Assembly: GCA_031258715.1 (NCBI GenBank)
Contig: JAIRMN010000127.1
Span: 1 to 49,335, forward strand
Direction of reading: 5' to 3'
Length of the DNA: 49,335 nucleotides
DNA from: Zoogloeaceae bacterium
Lineage (GTDB): Bacteria; Pseudomonadota; Gammaproteobacteria; Burkholderiales; Rhodocyclaceae
Shown piece by piece: positions 16,926 through 25,149 of this stretch. Below the pieces are notes generated by a model. That model was not told the DNA's origin. It saw only the letters and a program-made list of their open reading frames with translations, and searched no databases. Both the position numbers and the translations under genes were made by a program. The first letter of the stretch is position 1. Each line of letters opens with the position of its first letter.

Positions 16926-17237
16926 ATGGAACGATACTTCGAGTGGGACGACAGGAAGGCGGCAACCAACTACCGCAAGCACGGCATCCACCAGTTCGCG
17001 GAAGCCGCGCGGGTCTTCTATGATCCGTTTTCCCTGTCGAAACAGGATCGTATCGAAAACGGCGAACAACGATGGCAAACCATCGGCATAGTTGGCAGCA
17101 GCAGCTTGCTGCTGTTGGTGGCGCACACCGCGCGCCTTGAGGATGAAGGCATTGAAGTTGTCCGCATCATCAGTGCCCGTCGCGCAGACAGAAAGGAACG
17201 GAAGCGTTATGAACAGGGTTCGATACAAACAGGATGA
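16926..17237 (+). CDS. brnT: BrnT-family toxin
   Basis: 'YFEWDDRKAATNYRKHGIHQFAEAARVFYDP...ISARRADRKERKRYEQG'; start trimmed to ATG 16926. Confidence 0.88.
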   Translation: MERYFEWDDRKAATNYRKHGIHQFAEAARVFYDPFSLSKQDRIENGEQRWQTIGIVGSSSLLLLVAHTARLEDEGIEVVRIISARRADRKERKRYEQGSIQTG

Positions 17238-17514
17238 ATTACCGCCGCTTACTGAAGCGCGCAAGGCGGAACTCAAGGCGTTGGCTGAAAGGCCGGAGCG
17301 CGAAATTGATTACAGCGATATTCCACCGCTGGACGAGGCGTTTTGGGCGCAGGCGACGCCCAACCCGTTTTTCAAGCCGGTAAAAACACATGCTTCCGTG
17401 CGCATCGACTCGGATGTGCTGGCCTGGCTCAAGAGCCAGGGCAAGGGCTACCAGACCCGGCTGAATGCCATCTTGCGCGAGGCCATGCTTCGTTCGCTGC
17501 ATCACAAGACCTGA
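17209..17514 (+). CDS. brnA: BrnA-family antitoxin
   Basis: 'DYSDIPPLDEAFWAQATPNPFFKPVKTHASVRIDSDVLAWLKSQGKGYQTRLNAILREAM'; overlaps brnT. Confidence 0.88.
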   Translation: MNRVRYKQDELPPLTEARKAELKALAERPEREIDYSDIPPLDEAFWAQATPNPFFKPVKTHASVRIDSDVLAWLKSQGKGYQTRLNAILREAMLRSLHHKT

Positions 17515-17521
17515 TTTCATC

Positions 17522-18187
17522 GTGGCGTGCGGCAGGGTTCCGTATATCGTCCTTGGCCTCAACCTGGCCGTTACCGCCGGGATTGGCGCGGCCTGGCATC
17601 CCGACCTGCTCTTTGCCTTTTCCACGGAAGACGCGCCACTCGCTTGGCAGCAGGGGATGTTGCTCGCCGCCTGCGCCAGCGTCTGCGGCCTTCGCGCCCA
17701 GGACGCGGCGCGGGAGGCAACGGGGCGGGACAAATGGTTCTGGGGTCTTCTGGCGTTGTGTCTTCTCTTCGCGGCGCTCGACGAGCGTTTCATGTTCCAC
17801 GAGCAGACGCAGGATTTTCTCTTCTATACCATCGCCGACGCCGCGCCCGCCGCGCGTCCCTGGGTTCATGCCCTGCTGGCCGTCTATGCCCTCGCCGGGC
17901 TGCTTCTTCTCTGTTGCCTCAAAAAGATGGTCTCCCGCGCCGCCTGGCACTGGTTCTGGCTTGCCATCGCCTGCGGCCTCGCGACCATCGCGCTCGACAT
18001 CGCCTACGACAGCATCGGGGGGCAGCTCTACGAGGAACTGCTGGAAACGCTCTCAAGCACCCTCTTTCTTTGCGGACTGTTCAGGGATCAGGGGACAGAT
18101 GACAGACAAAGTGAGCGCCCTTCGGGCGGGGGGAAAGGAAAAACCTTGCGCGAACATCAAACGCATCATCATTGCCACGAAGCATAA
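17522..18187 (+). CDS. Integral membrane protein of unknown function
   Basis: Multi-TM ORF in the 17465..18187 frame; start uncertain (GTG 17522 follows brnA). Confidence 0.5.
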   Translation: MACGRVPYIVLGLNLAVTAGIGAAWHPDLLFAFSTEDAPLAWQQGMLLAACASVCGLRAQDAAREATGRDKWFWGLLALCLLFAALDERFMFHEQTQDFLFYTIADAAPAARPWVHALLAVYALAGLLLLCCLKKMVSRAAWHWFWLAIACGLATIALDIAYDSIGGQLYEELLETLSSTLFLCGLFRDQGTDDRQSERPSGGGKGKTLREHQTHHHCHEA

Positions 18188-18200
18188 TCCCCGCTCCCTC

Positions 18201-18240
18201 CTCGTCATTGCGAGGCCGAAGGCTGTGGCAATCCAGTTCG
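18201..18240. repeat. Dispersed 'CGTCATTGCGAGGC..GAAGGC..GGCAATCCAG'-type palindromic repeat
   Basis: CTCGTCATTGCGAGGCCGAAGGCTGTGGCAATCCAGTTCG; recognisable widespread bacterial repeat type. Confidence 0.5.
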
Positions 18241-18306
18241 TATCTTGCGGCGCAAAGCGCCGGTAACTTTCTTCTGATCCCTGACCCCTGACGCCCGATC
18301 CCTGAT

Positions 18307-19422
18307 TCACTCCGGCGCGGGCGGCGGGCAAGGCGGGGAGCCGGAGCCGAGGAAACTGATGGGGCGGCCAAAGACGGCGGACGGGTTCCAATGGTTTTTT
18401 CCCCCATAGGTTTCGTCAGAAATTAAGATTTCTGTTCCCCAGGCGCTACCCAAGAGAATTTCTTCCTCAGTGTTTCCCACCCAGTTGCCTGCCTCGTCGA
18501 TTTCCGCGCTTCTTTCCTTGAATCCCAATTGCCGGGCGACCAGAATCAGGGGCGGCAGGGCGTCGTTTTTGAATTCGAGGCGCAGCACGCCGCGCTTGAG
18601 TTCAAGGTAGTGCGTGCCTTCCTTTTGTGTTTCCAGTTCTCTTTGGCGCGTGACCTTTGCTTTTCGGGCAAGCGCGGGATCGCGCAGGGCAATGACAGCC
18701 CAGATGGGCGGGGTTGTGTCGTTGGCTAAAACCACTTCCAGCCAGGAACTGCCACCGACGGCAAAATCGACGATTCTGGCGGGGGTCAAACCTTCCGGCG
18801 AGACGACGAAAACCGGAATCGCTGTCTTCGCCCGGAGCGTCGGCATATCATGGTTGTACACCGGGCCATTGCTCGGTTGCCGGGTCAATTGCAGGGAGAT
18901 TCCCCGCCGTTTGGCCCAGGAGCGCAAATCCCCGGCGCTTTTGAGCGCGAAACGGATGTGGGTCTTGCCGTTTTGTTGCCAGTAGCACGTTACGCCATCC
19001 TTCACCGCAGGACCAGCGAGCGCCAGCGCGGCGGCCTGATTGAAATGGGCGTCGTAGTCGGAATGCCGATAAGAGTCAAAATGTTCCAGCCATTTGTTTT
19101 CAGAAGCATCGGGGTCGGGAAGGTTTTTTCCGGCGGGCAGGGAGCATGTTTTTAAACTGGCGTCCAGAAAATCCAGGTAACGCGGCGGCGATTGCGCGAA
19201 AAGAGATACAGCTTCATCTTCGTTCCAGAAACGAAATAATCCGCCATATCCAAAGGCGCTTCCCGACAAAAGCTCGTAATATGCGCAGCCATCCGCTGCA
19301 GCGTCTTTTTGACGCCAATTGACCCATTCTTCCACCTTCTCAAGCGTATCCGCCCATACTGGAACGCCTGTCGAGAGTGCCCAAAGAAAGACGGCAAGAC
19401 AGCACGTAATCAGTTTTTTCAT
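18307..19422 (-). CDS. Secreted protein of unknown function (371 aa)
   Basis: Signal peptide MKKLITCCLAVFLWALSTGVPVWA. Confidence 0.6.
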   Translation of the reverse strand: MKKLITCCLAVFLWALSTGVPVWADTLEKVEEWVNWRQKDAAADGCAYYELLSGSAFGYGGLFRFWNEDEAVSLFAQSPPRYLDFLDASLKTCSLPAGKNLPDPDASENKWLEHFDSYRHSDYDAHFNQAAALALAGPAVKDGVTCYWQQNGKTHIRFALKSAGDLRSWAKRRGISLQLTRQPSNGPVYNHDMPTLRAKTAIPVFVVSPEGLTPARIVDFAVGGSSWLEVVLANDTTPPIWAVIALRDPALARKAKVTRQRELETQKEGTHYLELKRGVLRLEFKNDALPPLILVARQLGFKERSAEIDEAGNWVGNTEEEILLGSAWGTEILISDETYGGKNHWNPSAVFGRPISFLGSGSPPCPPPAPE

Positions 19423-19434
19423 GTTCTTTTCCTC

Positions 19435-20964
19435 TCACGTGCAGGTCACAAGGTCGTATAGAAACAATGCGCGCCATCGTCCATCCTCATTGACTAGCAG
19501 GGAGTAGACGTTATGGTCGTAATATCCAGCCACGCGTAGAAATCCGCCCGGATTCCCATTGAAGACGGCATGACATGGCCGGGAGGGTTCCAGATTTGCC
19601 GCATTGTCGGTAGAGAGCGTGATGGACAGATCGGCCACGCCATCACCGTCGATATCCACGTAGGCATCCTCGCTGTGGGTCAGTCTGGCCCGTTCATCCC
19701 CAAGGAAGTCGCCTCTCAGAAGCGTTTCGTTACGCGCCGTTATTTTCGCCAGGGCGGGATCAATCGGCGCGTTGCTAGCGAAAACGCCGTATATCCTGCC
19801 CTTGAGTGGACGCTCGAAGACGATTTCGGCGGAACCTGGACTGCCGAAACACGCGCTGTCGTCCGGGCCAAGGCGAGCCTGCTGCAAATTACCCGCAACC
19901 AAGCCGTTAGAGGTAATGGCCCAGACGGGAAGCTTCGTTTTCAGTAACGGCACTTCCGACGCTCCTGTATTGCTGCCGTATTCATCCGCAAGCAGCATGA
20001 CGGAACTGACGTCGACGGGCGCCTTGAGCGCCTTTGCCATCTCATAGACGTTATTGAATACGAACTCGTTTCCGCCATTGCTGAATTTCACGAGATAAGT
20101 CGGCGGATAACTCCCATGACGGCGTCGAATCATGGGGCCGCCCGCCCAGCCGATGGCCCATTTGCCTTGACTGAAAAAAGATGCCTTGGACGGCGCGAGG
20201 AAAGTTTCATTGCTGGATTCTTCGGCAGAATCACCAAATTCAGGATTGCCGCCTTCACCAAGACCCCGGTATTCCGGTAGGTGATAAGGAATCTTATCCC
20301 ACCTTCGCTCCGAACGCAGCTTCCGCAAGGTTTTTCCCACTCCGCTCGTCACCACGGTCTGGCGCACCGTTGAAAAATTCCCTTCCCAGCTCTGGCGAGA
20401 CAATTCACGCAACATCGCCGCCCGTTTTTTCTCCCGCGCGGGCAACTGGAATTCCGGGTTTTCCGCCCCGCGCCGCGCCGCTTCCCGAAACAGCGCCCGA
20501 TAATCGTTATAGGCATAAAGCGAAGGCGAGAGGGCGAAATGGCGTTCGATCCGCATGAAAAGCGCTTCCAGAATCCGCGCCTCCTCGCCGGGCGGCAGGT
20601 TTTCCCGCTGCAATTCCAGAAAAAGCCGCGCCGCTTCGCTTTCCAGCTTCGCAAAATCGAGCCTTTCCTTTTGCAGGAAGGCGCAATGGACATACCCCTC
20701 TTGCCCGGAATCCGTGGATTCCCCGGATTCCACAAGCCGCACCCGGCACCAGCGGTTTTCCCGCCCGACGATGAAAAGTGGCTGGTTGATCGGCAACCGC
20801 GCTAACGCCGCCGCGCCCACGTTGGGCGAAACGCGCAAGGTAAGCCGCATCGCGTGATTATAATGAACCGCCTCCGCCCGCGCATTGTCCAGACAGAAAA
20901 ACATTCCGCACAAGACGCCGCACAGGACGGCGGTGGCGGCAGGGAAACCAGAAACTTCACGCAT
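19435..20964 (-). CDS. Secreted protein with N-terminal SH3b-like region (509 aa)
   Basis: 'LTLRVSPNVGAAALARLPINQPLFIVGRENRWCRVRL' SH3b-like; C-terminal 'VDIDGDGVADLSITLS'. Confidence 0.6.
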   Translation of the reverse strand: MREVSGFPAATAVLCGVLCGMFFCLDNARAEAVHYNHAMRLTLRVSPNVGAAALARLPINQPLFIVGRENRWCRVRLVESGESTDSGQEGYVHCAFLQKERLDFAKLESEAARLFLELQRENLPPGEEARILEALFMRIERHFALSPSLYAYNDYRALFREAARRGAENPEFQLPAREKKRAAMLRELSRQSWEGNFSTVRQTVVTSGVGKTLRKLRSERRWDKIPYHLPEYRGLGEGGNPEFGDSAEESSNETFLAPSKASFFSQGKWAIGWAGGPMIRRRHGSYPPTYLVKFSNGGNEFVFNNVYEMAKALKAPVDVSSVMLLADEYGSNTGASEVPLLKTKLPVWAITSNGLVAGNLQQARLGPDDSACFGSPGSAEIVFERPLKGRIYGVFASNAPIDPALAKITARNETLLRGDFLGDERARLTHSEDAYVDIDGDGVADLSITLSTDNAANLEPSRPCHAVFNGNPGGFLRVAGYYDHNVYSLLVNEDGRWRALFLYDLVTCT

Positions 20965-21117
20965 GGCCTTCCTTTTTCAGAAAATCGTTTCAGGACATTG
21001 AAATGATACCCCAAAAGCCACGCGGCAAAATGGCAGGCAGCGAAGGCGGGATCAGGGGGCGGAAAACAGAGGACAGAAAAGCTACCGACGTATCAAGCCG
21101 CTTGTTAGGCATCTGGG

Positions 21118-21224
21118 TTGCTTCGTTGCTGCGCGCCTCGCTTTTGACGGGGCTGGGCACCTTTCAGGCCGCGCCGCGCTTGTAACAACGCGCCTCCCCG
21201 TCAAAAGCGAGCGCAGCGAAGCAA
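21118..21224. repeat. Imperfect inverted repeat, arms ~29-35 bp
   Basis: TTGCTTCG..GCTGCGCGCCTCGCTTTTGACGGGG (21118-21152) vs CCCCGTCAAAAGCGAGCGCAGCGAAGCAA (21196-21224). Confidence 0.75.
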
Positions 21225-21346
21225 TTCCGTCGGGCTTTCAGGTAGCTTCGGCGTTCCGGAAAACTTGAACTGCCGTCTGGATTGCCGCGGCGCGTGTCAG
21301 GAGGCAGGGGAGGAGCGCGGTATGGGAATGTTCTGGCAAGGTGTCG

Positions 21347-22447
21347 TCAATGTTTCCATGACCGCCAGAGGCCATCCGCGACACCGAACGCCAGACCGCC
21401 GAAACGGAAGGAATAAAAGCGCCAGCGGCGGTGTTCGATCTGGCAGCTCATGCGTTCATGCAACGGGTGGCGGGAATGGCTTCGACTTACCCTGGAAGCG
21501 TCTATCCAGCGCCAACCGTCGTCCAGTCCCCAGCGCACCCATTCGTCCAGCAAGAGGCGGCCACTGCCAAGACGGGCATAGCCGGGCACGAACGCCAGGT
21601 TGTAATCATAGAGGCGTCCCTGTTCCAGAAAACCGAGACGATAGCTGATACAGCGTCCCTCGTATTCCAGGAGCACCGCGCGCACACGATCTTCCGCCGC
21701 CAGGGCGCAAAGCGCCGCGTTGATCGCCTCCGCGTTGCCGGGACTGAAGATGCCGACGCCCCGCTCGCCTTTCCAGCTGGCCGTTTCGACGGCGCTGATC
21801 CGCGCCAGCAGCGCGTCAATGCTTTCGGCATCAGGCCGCGCCCGGCGCAAAGTTGCGCCAATGGCCAGGCTTCGCTTTCTCGCCCGGCGTAAAAGGTAAC
21901 GCAGATTGCCCTTGGGTTCGTCGTGGTCTTCCGGGGATAGGCGATGTTCGGGCACAAGGCAACTCAGGCGATTCTCTCCGTAAAAACTGTGCGCGCGCCA
22001 AGCGGCAAGTCCCGCGTCACTTGTTGGCGCGGGCGGTATTTCGTCCAGTTGCAGGAGCGTATGCGGCAAGGCGCGGCGAATATGCGGCAAGGCGGCGGCC
22101 AGCGTCCCGCCCTGCCCTGGCTCGACCGCCAGCATGATCCGGTCGGCCAACGGCCAGCCGAGATGACGCACCACACAGAGCGGCAATCCGGCCTTCCGCT
22201 CGCGGCAATGGAGGAGCGGCAGGCAAAGAATCATGCGCTCGTCCTGCCAGACCGTCAGCACATGCAGCGTTTGTCCCGGCCTCAAATGGCAGGCCATCGC
22301 CCGAAGCCAGGACAAACGATTGAAAGGCGTCCGTTCAGGCAGGCGCCTCAGAAGCGCGTCGTAAGCCTCCTCCGGAAAAGTCCCGGCTTCCAGGCTGTCA
22401 TGCCATATGAAATGCGTCGGCATGTCCGTCGACATGTCTATTCGCAT
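21347..22447 (-). CDS. BcsL/CelD-type GNAT (FemAB-like) acetyltransferase, polysaccharide-associated
   Basis: 'GNLRYLLRRARKRSLAIG', 'YRLGFLEQGRLYDYNLAFVPGYARLGSGRLLLDEWVRWG'. Confidence 0.75.
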   Translation of the reverse strand: MRIDMSTDMPTHFIWHDSLEAGTFPEEAYDALLRRLPERTPFNRLSWLRAMACHLRPGQTLHVLTVWQDERMILCLPLLHCRERKAGLPLCVVRHLGWPLADRIMLAVEPGQGGTLAAALPHIRRALPHTLLQLDEIPPAPTSDAGLAAWRAHSFYGENRLSCLVPEHRLSPEDHDEPKGNLRYLLRRARKRSLAIGATLRRARPDAESIDALLARISAVETASWKGERGVGIFSPGNAEAINAALCALAAEDRVRAVLLEYEGRCISYRLGFLEQGRLYDYNLAFVPGYARLGSGRLLLDEWVRWGLDDGWRWIDASRVSRSHSRHPLHERMSCQIEHRRWRFYSFRFGGLAFGVADGLWRSWKH

Positions 22448-22464
22448 GTCTATTCCTGTGGCAG

Positions 22465-22512
22465 GATACGAGCGCCTTCCCGCTTGCGCGGATGCAGGAA
22501 GCGCGGCGAGGG
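22465..22512. repeat. Left copy of 48-bp direct repeat
   Basis: 22 bp identical (GATGCAGGAAGCGCGGCGAGGG) plus 26 gapless partly matching positions to 24487-24534. Confidence 0.75.
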
Positions 22513-22695
22513 TGTTCCATTTCCGGCAGAAACAACCCCTTCCGCGCTCGCTTTTCGGTTTCCAGCAAAAAGTCCGTCTCTGTCAAACCTTGGTGTTTCA
22601 TTGAATTCAGCCTTTCACACGCATTCACAATAACGCAATGTTCTCATGACAAACCACAGAAAAGCTGTTTGTGCAGCTTTTCCTTGAACATCACC

Positions 22696-24390
22696 CTATT
22701 CATTCCGTTCCGCCAGTAAAACAAACAACAGGGGCAGCGTTATCACAACATTGAAATGAAAGAACCTTACGTCCGGCCCACAGAGTAGCAGCATGGTTCC
22801 TAGGTTGTAACAAACGGAAGGCACAAGCAGAAATAGCGCGTTCGCGCCGTTTCTGCGCAATGAAAAAATCCCCCCAAGCAAAAGAAGCAACATGAGCAAC
22901 CCCGTATTGGTAAACAGCCAGGAAATTACCGGAATCATGAGGCAAAAAACAAAATAGCCAATAAACCCGATATGAAGCGCCCTGGAAATAATATTGTTGG
23001 CGTATGCAGGAGGCGGCGTAATGAACCCACTACCGCCTCTTTCAATTTTCCAAACTATGTCAGTTACGTTACAAACCGCGCTAAACGATTCGCGTTTGGC
23101 ATTTGTGTACGTTTGCAGCACCCACTTTAAAAAAATCCTGGGCGGAACAGCTTTAATACGATCGGATGCATTGAAAGTAAATTTTATGGAATTGTAGTTT
23201 CCTGGAACATAATTTTTACGCCATTCTTCATCCGTCGCCAAGGTATTCAAAAATTCCTTTGCTTTCGGCGGAAGCGCATGTGATTTTTTTATCAGCGCAT
23301 CCCCCAGAATAGTCATGGGTATCCCCACGGATTCCTGGTAGAAATTATGCGGATAGGTAACGTTCAGCGCGCTATACAACGGAACTTTCACCAGAAAAAC
23401 AAATGCCATCGTCAACACAACGGCAGCGGGAGCTTTAATGGTCTGTCTTGAATACAAAAAGAGCACGAGCACAGACAACGGAAGGGTAAAAAAGAATCCA
23501 TTATGCCGAACGATGGAGGCGAGGCCGACGGCGAGCGCAAACAGCATGGCATTCCGCCATTTTGAAAACCACGCCCCTTGGCTGAAATAAATATTGATCA
23601 TCATGATCGCTATAAAAACAATCAACACGGTCAAGGCCGAATCTTTCCAAAGGTACATCATGATATTCATCGTATATGGATTCAGGATGATGAATAAACC
23701 AGCCGTTAGGACATGCTTTCTGCCGAACCCCCATGATTCCAGTGTGGCGATTAACAATCCAACCCCAATGCTGAAAACAGTAATTTGAACAAAACAAACA
23801 AAGGCATAATGGTCTATGATGCGTGTGACGAGCCAAATCAGCAGCGTATGGATCACTGGATGCCAGTCGTCAAATCTTCCATTATGAACCTGCAACCACT
23901 GGTTTTCGGTGTCAGGAGATATGCCGCCGGGAAAAGAGGCAACAAATGACACAAGCAGGATGAAAAAACACGCGCCGCCAAACAGCAATACGGTTTCTTT
24001 TTTGAGCGTTGATTTTTTACCTGTTGCGCTTATTACGGCGGATCGGTATCGGGAACAGATAAAAACAATGAGATTATAAACAAACAAAAACAGCAAAATT
24101 GAAAAAAAGAAAACGAAGTACGTTTTCCTTTCACTGGCAAAAAGCATTTCTGAATGCGAGATGTAAATAACGAAGACACTATACGCGGACAGAAAAAGAT
24201 TATACAGCACAAACAGCCGTCTTTGCCCTTTCCGTAGCCCCGTATAAAAACCGCCTTTTATATCATGGGAAAAGTGTTTCAATGCCGCGTTTATCCATGC
24301 CGCGAAACCTCCAATGATTGTCCAATATTCCGCCAGTTCCTTCGTCAATACATTATTTTTCATGGCACACCTTCTCATGTTTGGCTCCAT
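22696..24390 (-). CDS. Multi-TM protein resembling DUF6020/GT-C-like membrane proteins (564 aa)
   Basis: 'FPGGISPDTENQWLQVHNGRFDDWHPVIHTLLIW', 'LNPYTMNIMMYLWKDSALTV'; clearly AT-richer than flanks. Confidence 0.7.
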   Translation of the reverse strand: MEPNMRRCAMKNNVLTKELAEYWTIIGGFAAWINAALKHFSHDIKGGFYTGLRKGQRRLFVLYNLFLSAYSVFVIYISHSEMLFASERKTYFVFFFSILLFLFVYNLIVFICSRYRSAVISATGKKSTLKKETVLLFGGACFFILLVSFVASFPGGISPDTENQWLQVHNGRFDDWHPVIHTLLIWLVTRIIDHYAFVCFVQITVFSIGVGLLIATLESWGFGRKHVLTAGLFIILNPYTMNIMMYLWKDSALTVLIVFIAIMMINIYFSQGAWFSKWRNAMLFALAVGLASIVRHNGFFFTLPLSVLVLFLYSRQTIKAPAAVVLTMAFVFLVKVPLYSALNVTYPHNFYQESVGIPMTILGDALIKKSHALPPKAKEFLNTLATDEEWRKNYVPGNYNSIKFTFNASDRIKAVPPRIFLKWVLQTYTNAKRESFSAVCNVTDIVWKIERGGSGFITPPPAYANNIISRALHIGFIGYFVFCLMIPVISWLFTNTGLLMLLLLLGGIFSLRRNGANALFLLVPSVCYNLGTMLLLCGPDVRFFHFNVVITLPLLFVLLAERNE

Positions 24391-24471
24391 GCGGCGTTTT
24401 GCCGCCGCTTGATTTTATTGGACACTGCGATGAATATAGAATAATTCATGTTCATCGCATCATGGATGACG

Positions 24472-25149
24472 CTACTCATCCGGTGTGATACGCTTGCCTC
24501 CCTTTCTGCGCAGATGCAGGAAGCGCGGCGAGGGATAGGCGCGGGTACGCGCGAAATGAAACCAGTGGAACAAGCGGTAGGCGTGCGTCACCTCGCCAAC
24601 CTCCACGAACCCCAGGCGGATGTTCATGGACAACGCGGGCAAATTGCGCGCATCCACCAGGGAACGCACGGCGTGCACACCATTGCGCGGGAATTCCTCG
24701 CAGACGAGCCGCATGCAAAGTAACGGCAGTCCAATGCCGCGATAGGGTTTGGCGATTTCGACGGCAAACAGGTATACACAACCTGGCGGCAAGCGCACCT
24801 TGCAGTGATACAACTGATTGTCGTAATAATCCCGATCGGTCATCCACATGATGCCAATAGCGTTGCCATTTTCATCGACAAACATTTCACCGCGCAGACC
24901 CTTCTTCAAAAGTTCACGCATGGCGGACAGGTAACGCGAAAAATATTTCTCCAGTTTCGGCAGGTTTTCGCTGCTGATGCGCGCATGCGCCCAGCGTTGC
25001 GCGCTCATGCGTCGCGGCAGCGGCAGATCCAGTGAACGCTCCAGGGCCAGGAGTTCCCAATGCTGGTAAATGAAGCGTTCGCGCAGCACCCGCAGGACGC
25101 CGCGCCACCCCTTGCGCCGGATCTTGCCGATCAGTTCCGCGATTGACAT
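24472..25149 (-). CDS. GNAT-family N-acetyltransferase (225 aa)
   Basis: 'YLFAVEIAKPYRGIGLPLLCMRLVCEEFPRNGVHAVRSLVDARNLPALSMNIRLGFVEVGE'. Confidence 0.75.
   Translation of the reverse strand: MSIAELIGKIRRKGWRGVLRVLRERFIYQHWELLALERSLDLPLPRRMSAQRWAHARISSENLPKLEKYFSRYLSAMRELLKKGLRGEMFVDENGNAIGIMWMTDRDYYDNQLYHCKVRLPPGCVYLFAVEIAKPYRGIGLPLLCMRLVCEEFPRNGVHAVRSLVDARNLPALSMNIRLGFVEVGEVTHAYRLFHWFHFARTRAYPSPRFLHLRRKGGKRITPDE
24487..24534. repeat. Right copy of 48-bp direct repeat, inside the GNAT gene 3' end
   Basis: See 22465-22512. Confidence 0.75.

Noticed and set aside
14853-17276. 807-aa minus-strand ORF
   Set aside because: Antisense shadow of the sulfatase and brnT genes in GC-rich DNA; no recognisable domain, and the sense protein is convincing.
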